In this document: piece by piece, positions 16,654 to 25,723 of the stretch
How positions within the stretch are numbered: position 1 is the stretch's first letter
Layout: each line of letters opens with the position of its first letter
Notes under the pieces: generated by a model
Database searches by the model: none
Told to the model about the DNA's origin: nothing
Seen by the model: the letters and a program-made list of their open reading frames with translations, nothing else
DNA from: Roseibium denhamense
Lineage (GTDB): Bacteria > Pseudomonadota > Alphaproteobacteria > Rhizobiales > Stappiaceae
NCBI RefSeq assembly: GCF_009711415.1
Contig: NZ_SMLZ01000105.1
Coordinates: forward strand, 1-64,000
Length of the DNA: 64,000 bases
Direction of reading: 5' to 3'
Position numbers and translations under genes: made by a program

Positions 16654-17067
16654 ATGGGCGCACAGCGTGGACGCGATCTTTTGCTGAAACTGGACCAGAC
16701 CGGGTCCGGCACATTCTTGACGGTTGCGGGGTTGCGCGCCCGTCAGGTGGCACTGAACGCCACCAGCATCGACATCACGACCGCCGACAGCGCGGGCCGC
16801 TGGCGCGAGTTGCTGGAAGGGGCGGGAACCCGCGCCGCCAGCTTGTCCGGCTCGGGCCTGTTCAAGGACAGTGCCAGCGATGCGGCTGTCCGCCAGGTGT
16901 TCTTCGATGGAGCAATCCGCTCCTGGCAGGTCGTCGTACCGGATTTTGGCATTCTGGAAGGACCTTTTCAGGTGACCGCCCTGGAATATGCCGGCCGTCA
17001 TGATGGCGAAGTGACGTTTGAACTTGCGCTGTCATCCGCCGGTGAAATCAGCTTCACGGCTGCATGA
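16654..17067 (+). CDS. Major tail (tube) protein, TP901-1 type (g9)
   Basis: 137 residues. Opens with the family's GRDLLLKLDQTGSGTFLTVAGLRARQVALNATSIDITTADSAGRWRELL pattern (here cited in part) and ends with the beta-rich FEGPFQVTALEYAGRHDGEVTFELALSSAG-like region. Forms the stacked tail-tube rings. Preceded by GGGAGGC at normal distance. Confidence 0.9.
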   Translation: MGAQRGRDLLLKLDQTGSGTFLTVAGLRARQVALNATSIDITTADSAGRWRELLEGAGTRAASLSGSGLFKDSASDAAVRQVFFDGAIRSWQVVVPDFGILEGPFQVTALEYAGRHDGEVTFELALSSAGEISFTAA

Positions 17068-17154
17068 GTTCGTGACCGAGATCAGCAGGCGGTCAATCGG
17101 GATCAATATGCCGCCCCAAGCTGATCGACAACTGACTGGTCGAGGGAGGGGAAA

Positions 17155-17511
17155 ATGGCAAATCGTATCCGGGGAGAGATTTCTGCTCAGCTGGATGGCC
17201 GCGCATGGACGCTGGTCTTGACGCTTGGCGCGCTGGCCGAACTGGAGGAGGCTTTCTCCTGTTCGTCGCTGTCCGAGCTTCTATCCAGGTTTTCCGCCGG
17301 GAACCTGTCTGCCCGGGACATGATCCGTCTTCTGGGGGCAGGTTTGCGCGGGGCAGGGCATGATGTTTCCGACGATCAGCTCGCCATGATGAAGGCGCCG
17401 GGTGGGGCGGCAGGCTTTGCCGCCATCACAGCCGATTTGCTCAGCGCAACCTTCGGCGATCCGCAGGAAAGCGGGGACCCGATGGATGAAACCGACGGAC
17501 AGGCTGCCTGA
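17155..17511 (+). CDS. GTA tail assembly chaperone-like protein (g10)
   Basis: 118 residues after GGGAGGGG. Starts NRIRGEISAQLDGRAWTLVL and has LGALAELEEAF and SARDMIRLLGAGLRGAG, the pattern of the GTA g10 / Phage_TAC_11 family. Helps assemble tape-measure and tube proteins. The stop shares one base with the next start (TGATG). Confidence 0.85.
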   Translation: MANRIRGEISAQLDGRAWTLVLTLGALAELEEAFSCSSLSELLSRFSAGNLSARDMIRLLGAGLRGAGHDVSDDQLAMMKAPGGAAGFAAITADLLSATFGDPQESGDPMDETDGQAA

Positions 17512-17714
17512 TGCTGCCCTGGCGATCGCTTCTGCACAGTGCCGTCAAGGACCTTCGCTGGAGCCCGGAGACGTTCTGGCGGGCAACCCCGTTTGAACTT
17601 GCGGCTGCCTTGAAGAAAGATCCGGGATTTTCGCCCATGTCTCGGGCGGATCTAGAGGCCCTGGAGCGGTCCGCAGGGGACGGCGGCTGCACACCAACGG
17701 ACACGATGCCATGA
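17511..17714 (+). CDS. Small tail assembly chaperone (g10.1, Phage_TAC_6 type)
   Basis: 67 residues. Contains the short signature DLRWSPETFWRATPFELAAAL followed by MSRADLEALER typical of the second small chaperone encoded between g10 and the tape measure. Coupled to its neighbours by 1- and 4-base overlaps. Too short for further analysis. Confidence 0.85.
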   Translation: MLPWRSLLHSAVKDLRWSPETFWRATPFELAAALKKDPGFSPMSRADLEALERSAGDGGCTPTDTMP

Positions 17715-18241
17715 CCGACACCCGTTTTGATCTCGCTGTGCCGCTTGAAGATCTTGCCGGTTTTCAGCGCCAGATGGATGGCCTCAACAAGTCGGCCGAA
17801 GCCTTTTCCCGCACATTGGCGGGCGGGCTGAAGGCCGCTGTTTTGGATGGAAAGTCTCTGGAAAGCGTCTTCAAGCGGATTGCCCTGTCCGCGTCGAGCC
17901 GCCTGATCGATCAGGCCCTGGCGCCGCTGAGCAATCTGGCCGGCCAGGCCTTGAGCGGCATTCTGCCGTTTGCAAAAGGCGGTGTTGTGTCGTCTCCGGC
18001 CCTGTTTGGCCTGCAGGACGGGATCGGGCTGATGGGCGAAGCGGGCGCAGAAGCGATCATGCCTCTAGCGCGCGGTGCGGACGGCCGCCTGGGCGTCCGG
18101 ACAGGCCAAAACGGCAATGGCGCGGGACCGCCTGTCCAGATCACTGTGGTTACGCGGGATGCGGAAAGCTTCGCCCGGTCTGAAACACAGGTCTCGGCAA
18201 TGGTGGCCCGCGCCGTCGGACGGGGACGACGCGGGCTCTAA
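17711..18241 (+). CDS. Short tail tape-measure protein (g11)
   Basis: 176 residues, short like GTA tape measures, which span very short tails. The N-terminal half is helical (FQRQMDGLNKSAEAFSRTLAGGLKAAV and SVFKRIALSASSRLIDQALAPLSNL). The C-terminal half has the FAKGGVVSSPALF and GLMGEAGAEAIMPL motifs that mark the end of lambda-type tape measures. Together with the next gene block it forms the tail tip. Confidence 0.88.
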   Translation: MTDTRFDLAVPLEDLAGFQRQMDGLNKSAEAFSRTLAGGLKAAVLDGKSLESVFKRIALSASSRLIDQALAPLSNLAGQALSGILPFAKGGVVSSPALFGLQDGIGLMGEAGAEAIMPLARGADGRLGVRTGQNGNGAGPPVQITVVTRDAESFARSETQVSAMVARAVGRGRRGL

Positions 18242-18263
18242 CACCGGCCTGAAAAGGAGGGGC

Positions 18264-18518
18264 TCAGGACACGGCGTTTTCAGCCGCCGCCAGCATGGCA
18301 GCAATCTGGTCTTTCAGGTGGAGCCGCTTCTTCTTCAGGTCTTCCAGAACCTCGTCGGATGCCGGCTGGATATCTGTCTCGATGCGGTGAACCTCGCGGT
18401 TGACCTCATGGTACTCCTCGGCCAGCCGGGCGAAGTGGGCATCATTCGTCTTCAGGGAATGCAGTGCTTCGGCTGCTTCCGGAAATTCTTCATGCAGTTC
18501 GTGTGGAACGTGGCTCAT
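18264..18518 (-). CDS. YdcH/DUF465 family protein
   Basis: 84 residues from ATG 18518 with AAGGAGG seven bases upstream. Residues 1-60 carry the DUF465 helical pattern: HEEFPEAAEALHSLKTNDAHFARLAEEYHEVNREVHRIE, then EDLKKKRLHLKDQIAAML (quoted in parts). The protein is a two-helix coiled coil, family function unknown. It is the only gene inside the GTA head-tail block read from the minus strand besides the GIY-YIG gene. The last 23 bp separate it from the g11 stop, so it is an insertion of a host-type gene. Confidence 0.88.
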   Translation of the reverse strand: MSHVPHELHEEFPEAAEALHSLKTNDAHFARLAEEYHEVNREVHRIETDIQPASDEVLEDLKKKRLHLKDQIAAMLAAAENAVS

Positions 18519-18613
18519 TCTTGCCTCCTTATGATGGCCCCAAACTGCCGTTCCAGCGCCTGCCGCACCTTGAGCCAGATCAATTGGAGCCGGTATTTGC
18601 ACCGGAGAGCATG

Positions 18614-19249
18614 ATGGACGGGTTCCTCGATGAACAATTCCCTGCCGGCGTCGCCTTTGGCGCGCTTGGCGGGCCGGAACGGCGGACTGAGGTCGTTGGG
18701 CTGGCGACAGGGTATGAAACCCGCAACGCGCGCTGGGCGGACAGCCGCCGCCGCTATGATGCGGCGACCGGAATCCGGTCCCTGGCGGATTTGAGGGACG
18801 TCGTCGCGTTCTTTGAAAAGGTGCGGGGGCGTCTCTACGGGTTCCGGTTCCGCGACCCGTTCGACCACAGCTCGACCAATACGGCGGCCTTGCCGAGTGC
18901 GTTTGACCAGTGGATCGGCGCGGGAGACGGGACGATTGACCGGTTCGCGCTGCGAAAGGCCTACGGCGCAGGAATTGCAGGGTATTCGCGGCTGATCCGC
19001 CTTCCCGATCCGTCGAGTGCCAAATGCGCCATCAACGGGCAGGAACTGGTCCGGGGGAGCGACTTCTCCGTTGATCCGGTAACCGGCGAGCTTGTCTTCA
19101 GCCTCCCGCCGCCAGCGGGGGAAGCCGTCACGGCGGGCTTCCTGTTTGACGTTCCGGTGCGCTTTGACACCGACCGGCTGGAACTCAGCCTTACCCATTT
19201 CGAAGCCGGGGACATTCCCTCCATCCCATTGATCGAAATCCGGATCTGA
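18614..19249 (+). CDS. GTA distal tail protein, DUF2460 (g12)
   Basis: 211 residues from ATG 18614; ATG 18611 is adjacent, but its GGAGAG ribosome site would be too close. DUF2460 hallmarks: FLDEQFPAGVAFGALGGPERRTEVV, YETRNARWADSRRRYD, YGFRFRDPFDH and the C-terminal VPVRFDTDRLELSL. Its upstream leader region overlaps the start of the antisense ydcH-type gene, so transcripts from that gene would be antisense to the GTA mRNA here. Confidence 0.92.
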   Translation: MDGFLDEQFPAGVAFGALGGPERRTEVVGLATGYETRNARWADSRRRYDAATGIRSLADLRDVVAFFEKVRGRLYGFRFRDPFDHSSTNTAALPSAFDQWIGAGDGTIDRFALRKAYGAGIAGYSRLIRLPDPSSAKCAINGQELVRGSDFSVDPVTGELVFSLPPPAGEAVTAGFLFDVPVRFDTDRLELSLTHFEAGDIPSIPLIEIRI

Positions 19250-19286
19250 TCAGGATTGCGATCCTCGACCCAGGCAGTTCTCATCC

Positions 19287-20177
19287 ATGAAACAGATTGA
19301 TCCCAGCCTTGCCGGGCATATTGCCGGGCGGGCGACCACTCTTGCCAGCTGCTGGATTGTACGGCGGCTGGATGGCACCGCGCTTGGCTTTACAGACCAT
19401 GACCGTCCGCTCGCGGTTTCCGGCACCCTTTGCCAGCCGCAGAACGCCTTGAGCGCGACAGCCGCCAAGGACGGGCCGGGCCTTGCCGTTGGCGGCAGTG
19501 AAATTGGCGGGGCGATCAGCAGTCCGGATCTGACCGATTCCGATCTGGAGCGCGGTCTTTGGGACAATGCCCGTGTCGACGTCTATCTCGTGAACTGGGA
19601 AAATCCGGACCAGACCCTGCTGCTGCGGCGTGCCATCATTGGCGAAGTGAATCGCAGCGGCAGCGCTTTTACCGCCGAATTGCGCGGTCTGTCGCATCTG
19701 CTGGAAAGCCGGCAGGGCCGTGTTTTCTCCCGCCGCTGCGATGCCGATCTCGGCGATCACCGCTGCAAGATTAACCTGAGTAATCCGGCCTATCAGACCG
19801 AAGCGCTGGTGACGGCCAGTGCGCCGGGATGGGTTCAGACCGGGCCCCTGTCAGGCTATCAGGATGGCTGGTTCACGGGCGGCAGGCTGACGGTCCTTGA
19901 CGGGGCTATCTCCGGATTTGCCTCCGAGATCGCGCTTGAACAGGCAGGGACTGCAGGCCCCGTCTTTTCGCTCTTCGAAGCAACCCCGGCAGCGCTGGAT
20001 GCCGGGACGCGCATCCGCGTCAGGGCAGGCTGCGACAAGATGCTGGCCACCTGCCGCAGCAAATTCGCCAATCACCTCAATTTTCAAGGATTCCCGCATA
20101 TGCCGGGCGCCGACTTTGTCCTGTCTTATCCAAACAGCAACACAGGCCGGAACGATGGCAGCCCTCTCGTCGACTGA
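19287..20177 (+). CDS. GTA hub protein, DUF2163/BR0599 family (g13)
   Basis: 296 residues. Contains the GFTDHDRPLAV opening, CQPQNAL, the RVDVYLVNWENPDQTLLLRRAIIGEV block, and the cysteine-rich segment SRRCDADLGDHRCK then GCDKMLATCRSKFANHLNFQGFPHMPG. Those cysteines are the ones reported to bind an iron-sulphur cluster in GTA and related siphophage hubs. Its end overlaps the next gene by 23 bp. Confidence 0.92.
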   Translation: MKQIDPSLAGHIAGRATTLASCWIVRRLDGTALGFTDHDRPLAVSGTLCQPQNALSATAAKDGPGLAVGGSEIGGAISSPDLTDSDLERGLWDNARVDVYLVNWENPDQTLLLRRAIIGEVNRSGSAFTAELRGLSHLLESRQGRVFSRRCDADLGDHRCKINLSNPAYQTEALVTASAPGWVQTGPLSGYQDGWFTGGRLTVLDGAISGFASEIALEQAGTAGPVFSLFEATPAALDAGTRIRVRAGCDKMLATCRSKFANHLNFQGFPHMPGADFVLSYPNSNTGRNDGSPLVD

Positions 20178-20634
20178 CAGCGCCACCACGGCATCTGTCC
20201 GGGCGCGCGCAGTGATCGCCGCAAGAGCCTGGATCGGAACCCCTTACCGGCATCAGGCAAGCTGCTTGGGGGCTGGAACAGACTGCCTGGGACTTGTGCG
20301 GGGCGTATGGCGCGCGCTCTACGGCGCAGAACCGGAAGAGATCCCGCCTTATTCGCCGGACTGGGCTGAGACAGGCGGCGGCGAAACGCTTCTGGCCGCC
20401 GGCCGGCGCTGGCTGGTGGAAACACCGCTGGCGGAGGCAAGGCCGGGCGACGTCCTCGTGTTCCGCTGGCGCGACAATTCCGCTGCCAAGCATACGGGCC
20501 TCTTGAGCGCGCCGTTGGGGCAAAGCCCGCACCTGATCCATGCTTATGAGCGGGCCGGTGTCATTGAATGTCCGCTGGTTCCGGCCTGGCAGCGCCGGAT
20601 TGCTGCCGTTTTTTCCTTTCCGGAGACCGATTGA
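20155..20634 (+). CDS. GTA NlpC/P60 cell-wall peptidase (g14)
   Basis: 159 residues from ATG 20155. Tail-tip peptidoglycan hydrolase: catalytic Cys44 in GTDCLGLVRG, His113 in AAKHTGLL, with the WIGTPYRHQASCLG and RPGDVLVFRW segments of the family. In GTAs it opens the wall for DNA entry. The frame is open upstream through g13 but the ATG after the conserved spacer fits the family length. Confidence 0.93.
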   Translation: MAALSSTDSATTASVRARAVIAARAWIGTPYRHQASCLGAGTDCLGLVRGVWRALYGAEPEEIPPYSPDWAETGGGETLLAAGRRWLVETPLAEARPGDVLVFRWRDNSAAKHTGLLSAPLGQSPHLIHAYERAGVIECPLVPAWQRRIAAVFSFPETD

Positions 20635-20636
20635 TC

Positions 20637-22949
20637 ATGGCAACGCTTCTACTTGCGGCAGGCGGGCAGGCCCTTGGCGGCGCCCTCGGCCTTGGTGGCC
20701 TTGGCGGCCTGCTTGGAAAGGCTGCCGGCGCATTGGCCGGTGGTGTTGTCGATCAGGCCCTGTTTGGCGGCAGCTCGAGAACTGTCGAAACGGGACGCTT
20801 GGCGGATCTGTCCGTTCAATCCTCAAGTGAAGGTGCCGCGCTTCCAAAAGTTTACGGCCGGGTGCGGCTGGCGGGGCAGGTGATCTGGGCCACACGTTTT
20901 GAAGAAGTGATCAGCGAGGAAGAACAGGGCGGTAAGGGCGGCGGCGGATCAAAAGTCACGGTCCGCTCCTATTCCTATTTCGGCAACTTTGCAGTCGGAG
21001 TTTGCGAAGGGGAAATCGCCCGGATCGGCCGGATCTGGGCCGACGGCAAACTGCTCGACACGCGCGCCCTTCAAATGCGGATCTATACCGGCAGTGGGGA
21101 CCAGCTGCCCGATCCGCTGTTGTCCGCCCTTCAGGAAACAGCGCCCGCCTATCGGGGGACGGCCTATGTTGTCTTTGAACGCCTTGCTCTGGAGCCGTTC
21201 GGAAACCGCCTGCCGCAGCTCAGTTTCGAAGTGATCCGGCCGGTGGAACCACTGGAGAACCAGATCCGGGCCGTGACGATCATTCCCGGCGCCGGAGAAT
21301 TTGCCTACGCGCCCCAAGTGGTCTCCGAAGTGCTCGGGCCGGGGCAACAGCGGCCGTTGAACCGCCATGTGGAGGCCGGTAGCAGCGACTGGACCGAGTC
21401 CATGGATGAGCTTCAGGCCCTGTGCCCGAACCTCAAACGAGTTGCGCTCGTCGTCGCCTGGTTCGGCGAGGATTTGAGAGCGGAACACTGCCGGATCCGG
21501 CCGAAGGTGGAGGACAACCTGACCCAGACCAGTGGCGGCAGCTGGTCGGTTGCGGGACTTAACCGGCAGTCCGCGGTGCCCGTTTCTGAGACTGATGGAC
21601 GCCCGTCCTATGGCGGAACACCGTCGGATTCCTCCGTCATTGCGGCGATACGCGACCTGAAGGACCGGGGCCTGGAGGTGATGCTCTACCCGTTCGTTCT
21701 CATGGATATTGCGCCTGGAAACAGCTTGCCCGGCCCGGATGGGGGAACCGGACAACCGGCCTTTCCCTGGCGCGGCCGGATCGTGGCCGGGCCGGACGCT
21801 GCTCAAAGCATATCCGCGTTCATGGGAACAGTGTCGGCGTCTGATTTCAGCACCGCACCCGGCAGCGTGGCCTATGCCGGACCGGACGAATGGACTTTCC
21901 GCCGTCACATTCTGCATATGGCAGCCCTTGCCAAGGCGGCCGGCGGCGTGGAGAGCCTTTTGATCGGGACTGAAATGCGCGGCCTGACCCGTGCGCAGGC
22001 CGGAAACGGGGTCTATCCCTTTGTTGACGCGCTCAAGGCGCTGGCCGCCGAGGTGCGGGCCCTTGTAGGGCCTGACACAAAGCTCTCCTATGCCGCGGAC
22101 TGGTCTGAATATGGCGCGCACCAAGTGTCGGCGGATGAACTCCGCTTTCCGCTTGATCCCTTATGGGCGGACCCTTCAATCGATTTCATCGGGATCGACA
22201 ACTATTTGCCGCTGACCGATCTTCGGGATGGCGCGGTCCCGGAGACACCGGATGATCTCGCGCTCTATCGGGACAGGATCGCGGCCGGTGAGTATTTCGA
22301 TTGGTATTATGCCAGCGATGCCGACCGTAAGGCCGGTGTGCGGACGCCCATCACCGATGGGGCATATGGCAAGCCTTGGGTCTACCGGGCCAAGGATCTT
22401 GAGGGGTTTTGGCAGAACGAGCATTTTGAACGGGTTGGCGGGGCCGAACTTGGGTCTGCAACCGCCTGGCAACCGGCCTCCAAACCGATCCGATTTACCG
22501 AACTCGGATTTCCGGCGGTTGATCGCGGCACCAACCAGCCGAATGTGTTTATCGATCCCAAATCCTCTGAGAGCATGCTGCCGCATTTCTCGCGCGGCGG
22601 GCGCGACGATGCCCTGCAGCGGCGGGCCCTTGAGGCCCATCTGAGCTGGTGGTCCGCCTCGCATCCGGTCCTGCCGCCGGGCACCAATCCGGTCTCGCCC
22701 GTTTATGGCGCGCCGATGGTTGATCCGGACGGGATTTACCTGTGGACCTGGGACGCGCGGCCGTTTCCAGCCTTTCCAACCTTCAAGGAGGTCTGGGCGG
22801 ACGGGGACAACTGGCAGCGCGGCCATTGGCTCACAGGCAGACTGGGTGGTCTCAGCCTGAGCGGACTGATCTCCGCGCTCCTGGCGGATTACGGGGTGCC
22901 GCCCGGGGATATTACGGTGTCCGGGCGGGACGGGGGCGTCGACGGCTAG
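20637..22949 (+). CDS. GTA giant baseplate/host-specificity protein, N-terminal part (g15, TIM-barrel)
   Basis: 770 residues from ATG 20637 to an amber TAG at 22947-22949. It has a glycine/alanine-rich N terminus, the phage tail hub region (SSEGAALPKVYGRVRLAGQVIW) and the GTA TIM-barrel-like domain: LVVAWFGEDLRAE, GRIVAGPD, VESLLIGTEMRGLT, FIGIDNYLPLTD, and YLWTWDARPFPAFP near the end. GTA g15 is normally one chain of about 1,300 residues; the missing part continues in the same frame straight after the TAG. The context GVDG-stop-VLSGPLAARD suggests a lost tyrosine codon (homologues commonly read VDGY here). Confidence 0.9.
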   Translation: MATLLLAAGGQALGGALGLGGLGGLLGKAAGALAGGVVDQALFGGSSRTVETGRLADLSVQSSSEGAALPKVYGRVRLAGQVIWATRFEEVISEEEQGGKGGGGSKVTVRSYSYFGNFAVGVCEGEIARIGRIWADGKLLDTRALQMRIYTGSGDQLPDPLLSALQETAPAYRGTAYVVFERLALEPFGNRLPQLSFEVIRPVEPLENQIRAVTIIPGAGEFAYAPQVVSEVLGPGQQRPLNRHVEAGSSDWTESMDELQALCPNLKRVALVVAWFGEDLRAEHCRIRPKVEDNLTQTSGGSWSVAGLNRQSAVPVSETDGRPSYGGTPSDSSVIAAIRDLKDRGLEVMLYPFVLMDIAPGNSLPGPDGGTGQPAFPWRGRIVAGPDAAQSISAFMGTVSASDFSTAPGSVAYAGPDEWTFRRHILHMAALAKAAGGVESLLIGTEMRGLTRAQAGNGVYPFVDALKALAAEVRALVGPDTKLSYAADWSEYGAHQVSADELRFPLDPLWADPSIDFIGIDNYLPLTDLRDGAVPETPDDLALYRDRIAAGEYFDWYYASDADRKAGVRTPITDGAYGKPWVYRAKDLEGFWQNEHFERVGGAELGSATAWQPASKPIRFTELGFPAVDRGTNQPNVFIDPKSSESMLPHFSRGGRDDALQRRALEAHLSWWSASHPVLPPGTNPVSPVYGAPMVDPDGIYLWTWDARPFPAFPTFKEVWADGDNWQRGHWLTGRLGGLSLSGLISALLADYGVPPGDITVSGRDGGVDG

Positions 22950-24512
22950 GTGTTGAGCGGGCCGTTAGCGGCCCGCGACGTTCTGGAACCGCTTCTTGAT
23001 GCCTTTGGCGGGATCGCCTCTGACCGCGGCACGCATATTCACATCGGCAGGTCCGTTCCTCTTGCGGTCAAGAGCCTGGCCGGACCGGATTTCGCCATGC
23101 CGGAGGCGGGCGGTGATTCTGTGGTGCGCCAGGTGCGCGCGCAGTCGGGGGAGCTTCCGGGCGAGGTGCGTCTGGGCGCCTGGGACATTTTCGGCGCTTA
23201 CCAAAAACGGCTGGCCGCCTCCCGCCGCCTGGAAGGGGGGAGCCTCGATATTCAGACCATCGACCTTCCCGCCAGCAGCAGTCCGGACCGCATGCAGATC
23301 GAGGCCGATCGCAAACTGAACCGGCTCTGGCGGGACCGCGAACGGATCACCTTTGAAACCGGGATCGATCAGATCGCTCTCGAGCCGGGTGATGTCGTCG
23401 AGCTGTCAAGCCTTCCCGGCCGCACAGCGGCCGAACCTCTACTGGTCAGGTTGACAGCTGTTGAGGATACGGACCGGCGCCGGTTCGAGGCGGTGCGCAC
23501 CGGCCAGGACTTGGCAACGGGCGCCCCGGTGCCCTTGCCGGGTCAGCCCTACCGTCCCGGTGACCCGAGCCCGCCAGCGGCCCTCTTTCTGGATCTGCCC
23601 AAACTTCGGGATGACGATCCGGATGATCATGTGCGGCTGGCAGCCTTCGCAAAACCCTGGCCGGGCGGTCTACAGGTCTTGCGCTCCCCGGCCAGTACCG
23701 GTTTTGAGCCGCTCCTGACCGTGCCGGTGCCAGCTGTCATGGGCATCACCCTGACGGAACTTATGCCCGGGCCGCTCTGGGTACTGGACCGGCGGGCGGT
23801 ATTGGATGTCAAGCTTTTTGGCGGGACGCTCACAAGCCTGCCGCTGGAAACGGTGCTTGCCGGGCGCAACGCACTTGCCGTGCGCTGCAGGAGTGGCGGC
23901 TTTGAAATCCTTCAATTCACGACAGCCGATCTCATCGCACCGTCAACCTACCGGCTCAGTGGTCTGTTGCGGGGGCAGAAGGGGACCGAACCCGAAATGC
24001 AGGCCGGTGCTGATCCGCAGGCCGATACCGTGGTGCTGTCGGACGGCCGTAATCCCCTGGTCCCGTTGGACACGGACGCCTCTGGCCTTACGTTCCATTA
24101 CCGGCTGTTGCCCCAAGGAGCCGCGCTGGATGATCCCTCGGCGCTTGCGCTCACCCATCGGAGCAACCAGCGCGCCGCGCGGCCGCTCGCCCCCATCCAT
24201 ATCCGCGCGCGCCGGGAGGCCGCAGGAATCCGGCTGTCCTGGATCCGGCAGACACGCACCGGGGGCGACAGCTGGGAGCAGGCGGAGGTTCCACTTGGCG
24301 AGGAAAGCGAAGCCTATGACATCCGGATCTTGTCTTCGGGCGGTGGAGCTGTTTTGCGGGCCTTAAGCTCCGGCAGCCCGTCAGTGCTTTATCCGGAAGA
24401 CGATATCACGGCGGATTTCGGGGCCGTGCCAACGCACCTGAGCGTGGCCGTGGCGCAAGTGTCGCCGCGCGCAGGCCGGGGCGATGAACGAAAGGCGGTT
24501 CTTCATGTCTGA
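22950..24512 (+). CDS. GTA giant baseplate protein, C-terminal part (g15)
   Basis: 520 residues in the same frame as the preceding part, beginning at the codon after TAG (GTG 22950, with TTG 22953 next). Includes the phage-tail-3-like domain (ARDVLEPLLDAFGG, IHIGRS) and the C-terminal beta-rich region with STYRLSGLLRGQKGTEPEM, a recognisable g15 motif. No ribosome site precedes 22950, so separate translation would depend on re-initiation or amber read-through. The combined length with the N-terminal part is 1,291 codons including the stop, equal to an intact g15. Confidence 0.88.
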   Translation: MLSGPLAARDVLEPLLDAFGGIASDRGTHIHIGRSVPLAVKSLAGPDFAMPEAGGDSVVRQVRAQSGELPGEVRLGAWDIFGAYQKRLAASRRLEGGSLDIQTIDLPASSSPDRMQIEADRKLNRLWRDRERITFETGIDQIALEPGDVVELSSLPGRTAAEPLLVRLTAVEDTDRRRFEAVRTGQDLATGAPVPLPGQPYRPGDPSPPAALFLDLPKLRDDDPDDHVRLAAFAKPWPGGLQVLRSPASTGFEPLLTVPVPAVMGITLTELMPGPLWVLDRRAVLDVKLFGGTLTSLPLETVLAGRNALAVRCRSGGFEILQFTTADLIAPSTYRLSGLLRGQKGTEPEMQAGADPQADTVVLSDGRNPLVPLDTDASGLTFHYRLLPQGAALDDPSALALTHRSNQRAARPLAPIHIRARREAAGIRLSWIRQTRTGGDSWEQAEVPLGEESEAYDIRILSSGGGAVLRALSSGSPSVLYPEDDITADFGAVPTHLSVAVAQVSPRAGRGDERKAVLHV

Positions 24513-25236
24513 AACAACCCGTATGCACCTGCCGCTGCTGGCGGCGGCTCAGGCGCAAAAACATGTCACTCACAACGAAGCCTTGTTGCGGCTTGATGCC
24601 CTCAGCCATCCGGTGATCGTGAGCCAATCCCTGACCTTGCCGCCCGTGAACCCCAGCGAGGGGGACTTGTATCTCCTGCCGGCAGGGAGCACCGGAGACT
24701 GGCTCGGCCATGATGATGAGATTGCCGAATGGCGGAATGGGGTCTGGGAGTTCTATCTTCCCTTCGAGGGACTGTCGTTGGCCGTCTCCGGTCAGACTTC
24801 AGGACTAACCCGCAAGGACGGGACTTGGTTGCAAACAGGGGCCCTGATCAGCGAAGACCGTGTGCTGGCCCGCTCCGGCTTCGGCGCTGAAAGCCGCCAC
24901 CAGGTGATCGAGGCCGAGCTTGCCGGGCTCTCAGGCGCAGTCGCCGAGACCGGTCCGCTGATCCCGGACCGGGCAATCGTTTTCTGCGTTTCCTTGCGTG
25001 TCGCGGATTCGGTCACCGGGGCAACCTCATTTGATTGCGGTCTGGACGGTGAGCCGTCGAAATTCGGCGGGTCTCTGGGAACAGCGCCAGGGGCGAGCAA
25101 TCTGGGCGTGATTGGACCAACGGCCTTTTACGCGCCAACGCCGGTACGCGTCACGGCAAATGGCGGTTCATTTACCGGCGGCTCTGTCCGTCTTGCCGTG
25201 CATTGTTTTGTGCCAACGGCACCGGACACGGCCTGA
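24505..25236 (+). CDS. DUF2793 tail-fibre-like protein
   Basis: 243 residues from ATG 24505 (an in-frame ATG lies at 24484), overlapping the g15 end by 8 bp. DUF2793 occupies the first ~110 residues: LPLLAAAQAQKHVTHNEALLRLDAL, EGDLYLLPAGSTGDW and EWRNGVWEFYLPFEG. DUF2793 occurs in GTA-associated fibres. The C-terminal ~100 residues form a beta-rich section that would carry receptor contact. Confidence 0.85.
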   Translation: MSETTRMHLPLLAAAQAQKHVTHNEALLRLDALSHPVIVSQSLTLPPVNPSEGDLYLLPAGSTGDWLGHDDEIAEWRNGVWEFYLPFEGLSLAVSGQTSGLTRKDGTWLQTGALISEDRVLARSGFGAESRHQVIEAELAGLSGAVAETGPLIPDRAIVFCVSLRVADSVTGATSFDCGLDGEPSKFGGSLGTAPGASNLGVIGPTAFYAPTPVRVTANGGSFTGGSVRLAVHCFVPTAPDTA

Positions 25237-25252
25237 TCGTCCGTTGGAGACC

Positions 25253-25723
25253 TTAAGGGCGAATGTAAGTTGATCCGTTCCAGCGCCAGAGATTCTCGCC
25301 CAGCCAGATATCCTGCAGCCCATTGGGGCCCATGTCGCCAAGCGCGACGGCGCCAGCCACGAAGACTTCCAGCGCACGAACATAGTCTCCCGCGCCAGGT
25401 GCGCTGCCCGTAGGCTCGTCATAATGCCAGACATGCAAGGTGCAGTTTTGGGCGCCGCAGAAATCCCGGTGTTGCCGAAGCACGAAAATCGCCGGGTTCC
25501 CCGGGTCGCCATCAATGTCAGCTGTTGCCGTCAAGAACGGTGGATTGGACCAGTCGATGTTTTGACCAGTTATCTGCACGAAATCGCGGTTGTAGAACTG
25601 CGCGAGCCAGGAAACTTCCCACCGGGACTGTGGTTTTTGGAATTCCAGCGCTGCCGCTGACACAGGCGCCGGGCTTATTGACAGGGCAAAAACAAACAGA
25701 AGCAGTCTGCAAATCACGGTCAT
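25253..25723 (-). CDS. Secreted protein of unknown function
   Basis: 156 residues from ATG 25723 (eight more upstream are possible). A good signal peptide (MTVICRLLLFVFALSISPAPVSA) is followed by a mature region rich in Trp, Asn and Gly. TADIDGDPGNPAIFVLR and ALGDMGPNGLQDIWLGEN resemble single FG-GAP/VCBS-like blade turns. Two cysteines (DFCGAQNCTLHVW) may form a disulphide. It points against the GTA operon, tail to tail with the fibre gene. No named family recognised. Confidence 0.65.
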   Translation of the reverse strand: MTVICRLLLFVFALSISPAPVSAAALEFQKPQSRWEVSWLAQFYNRDFVQITGQNIDWSNPPFLTATADIDGDPGNPAIFVLRQHRDFCGAQNCTLHVWHYDEPTGSAPGAGDYVRALEVFVAGAVALGDMGPNGLQDIWLGENLWRWNGSTYIRP

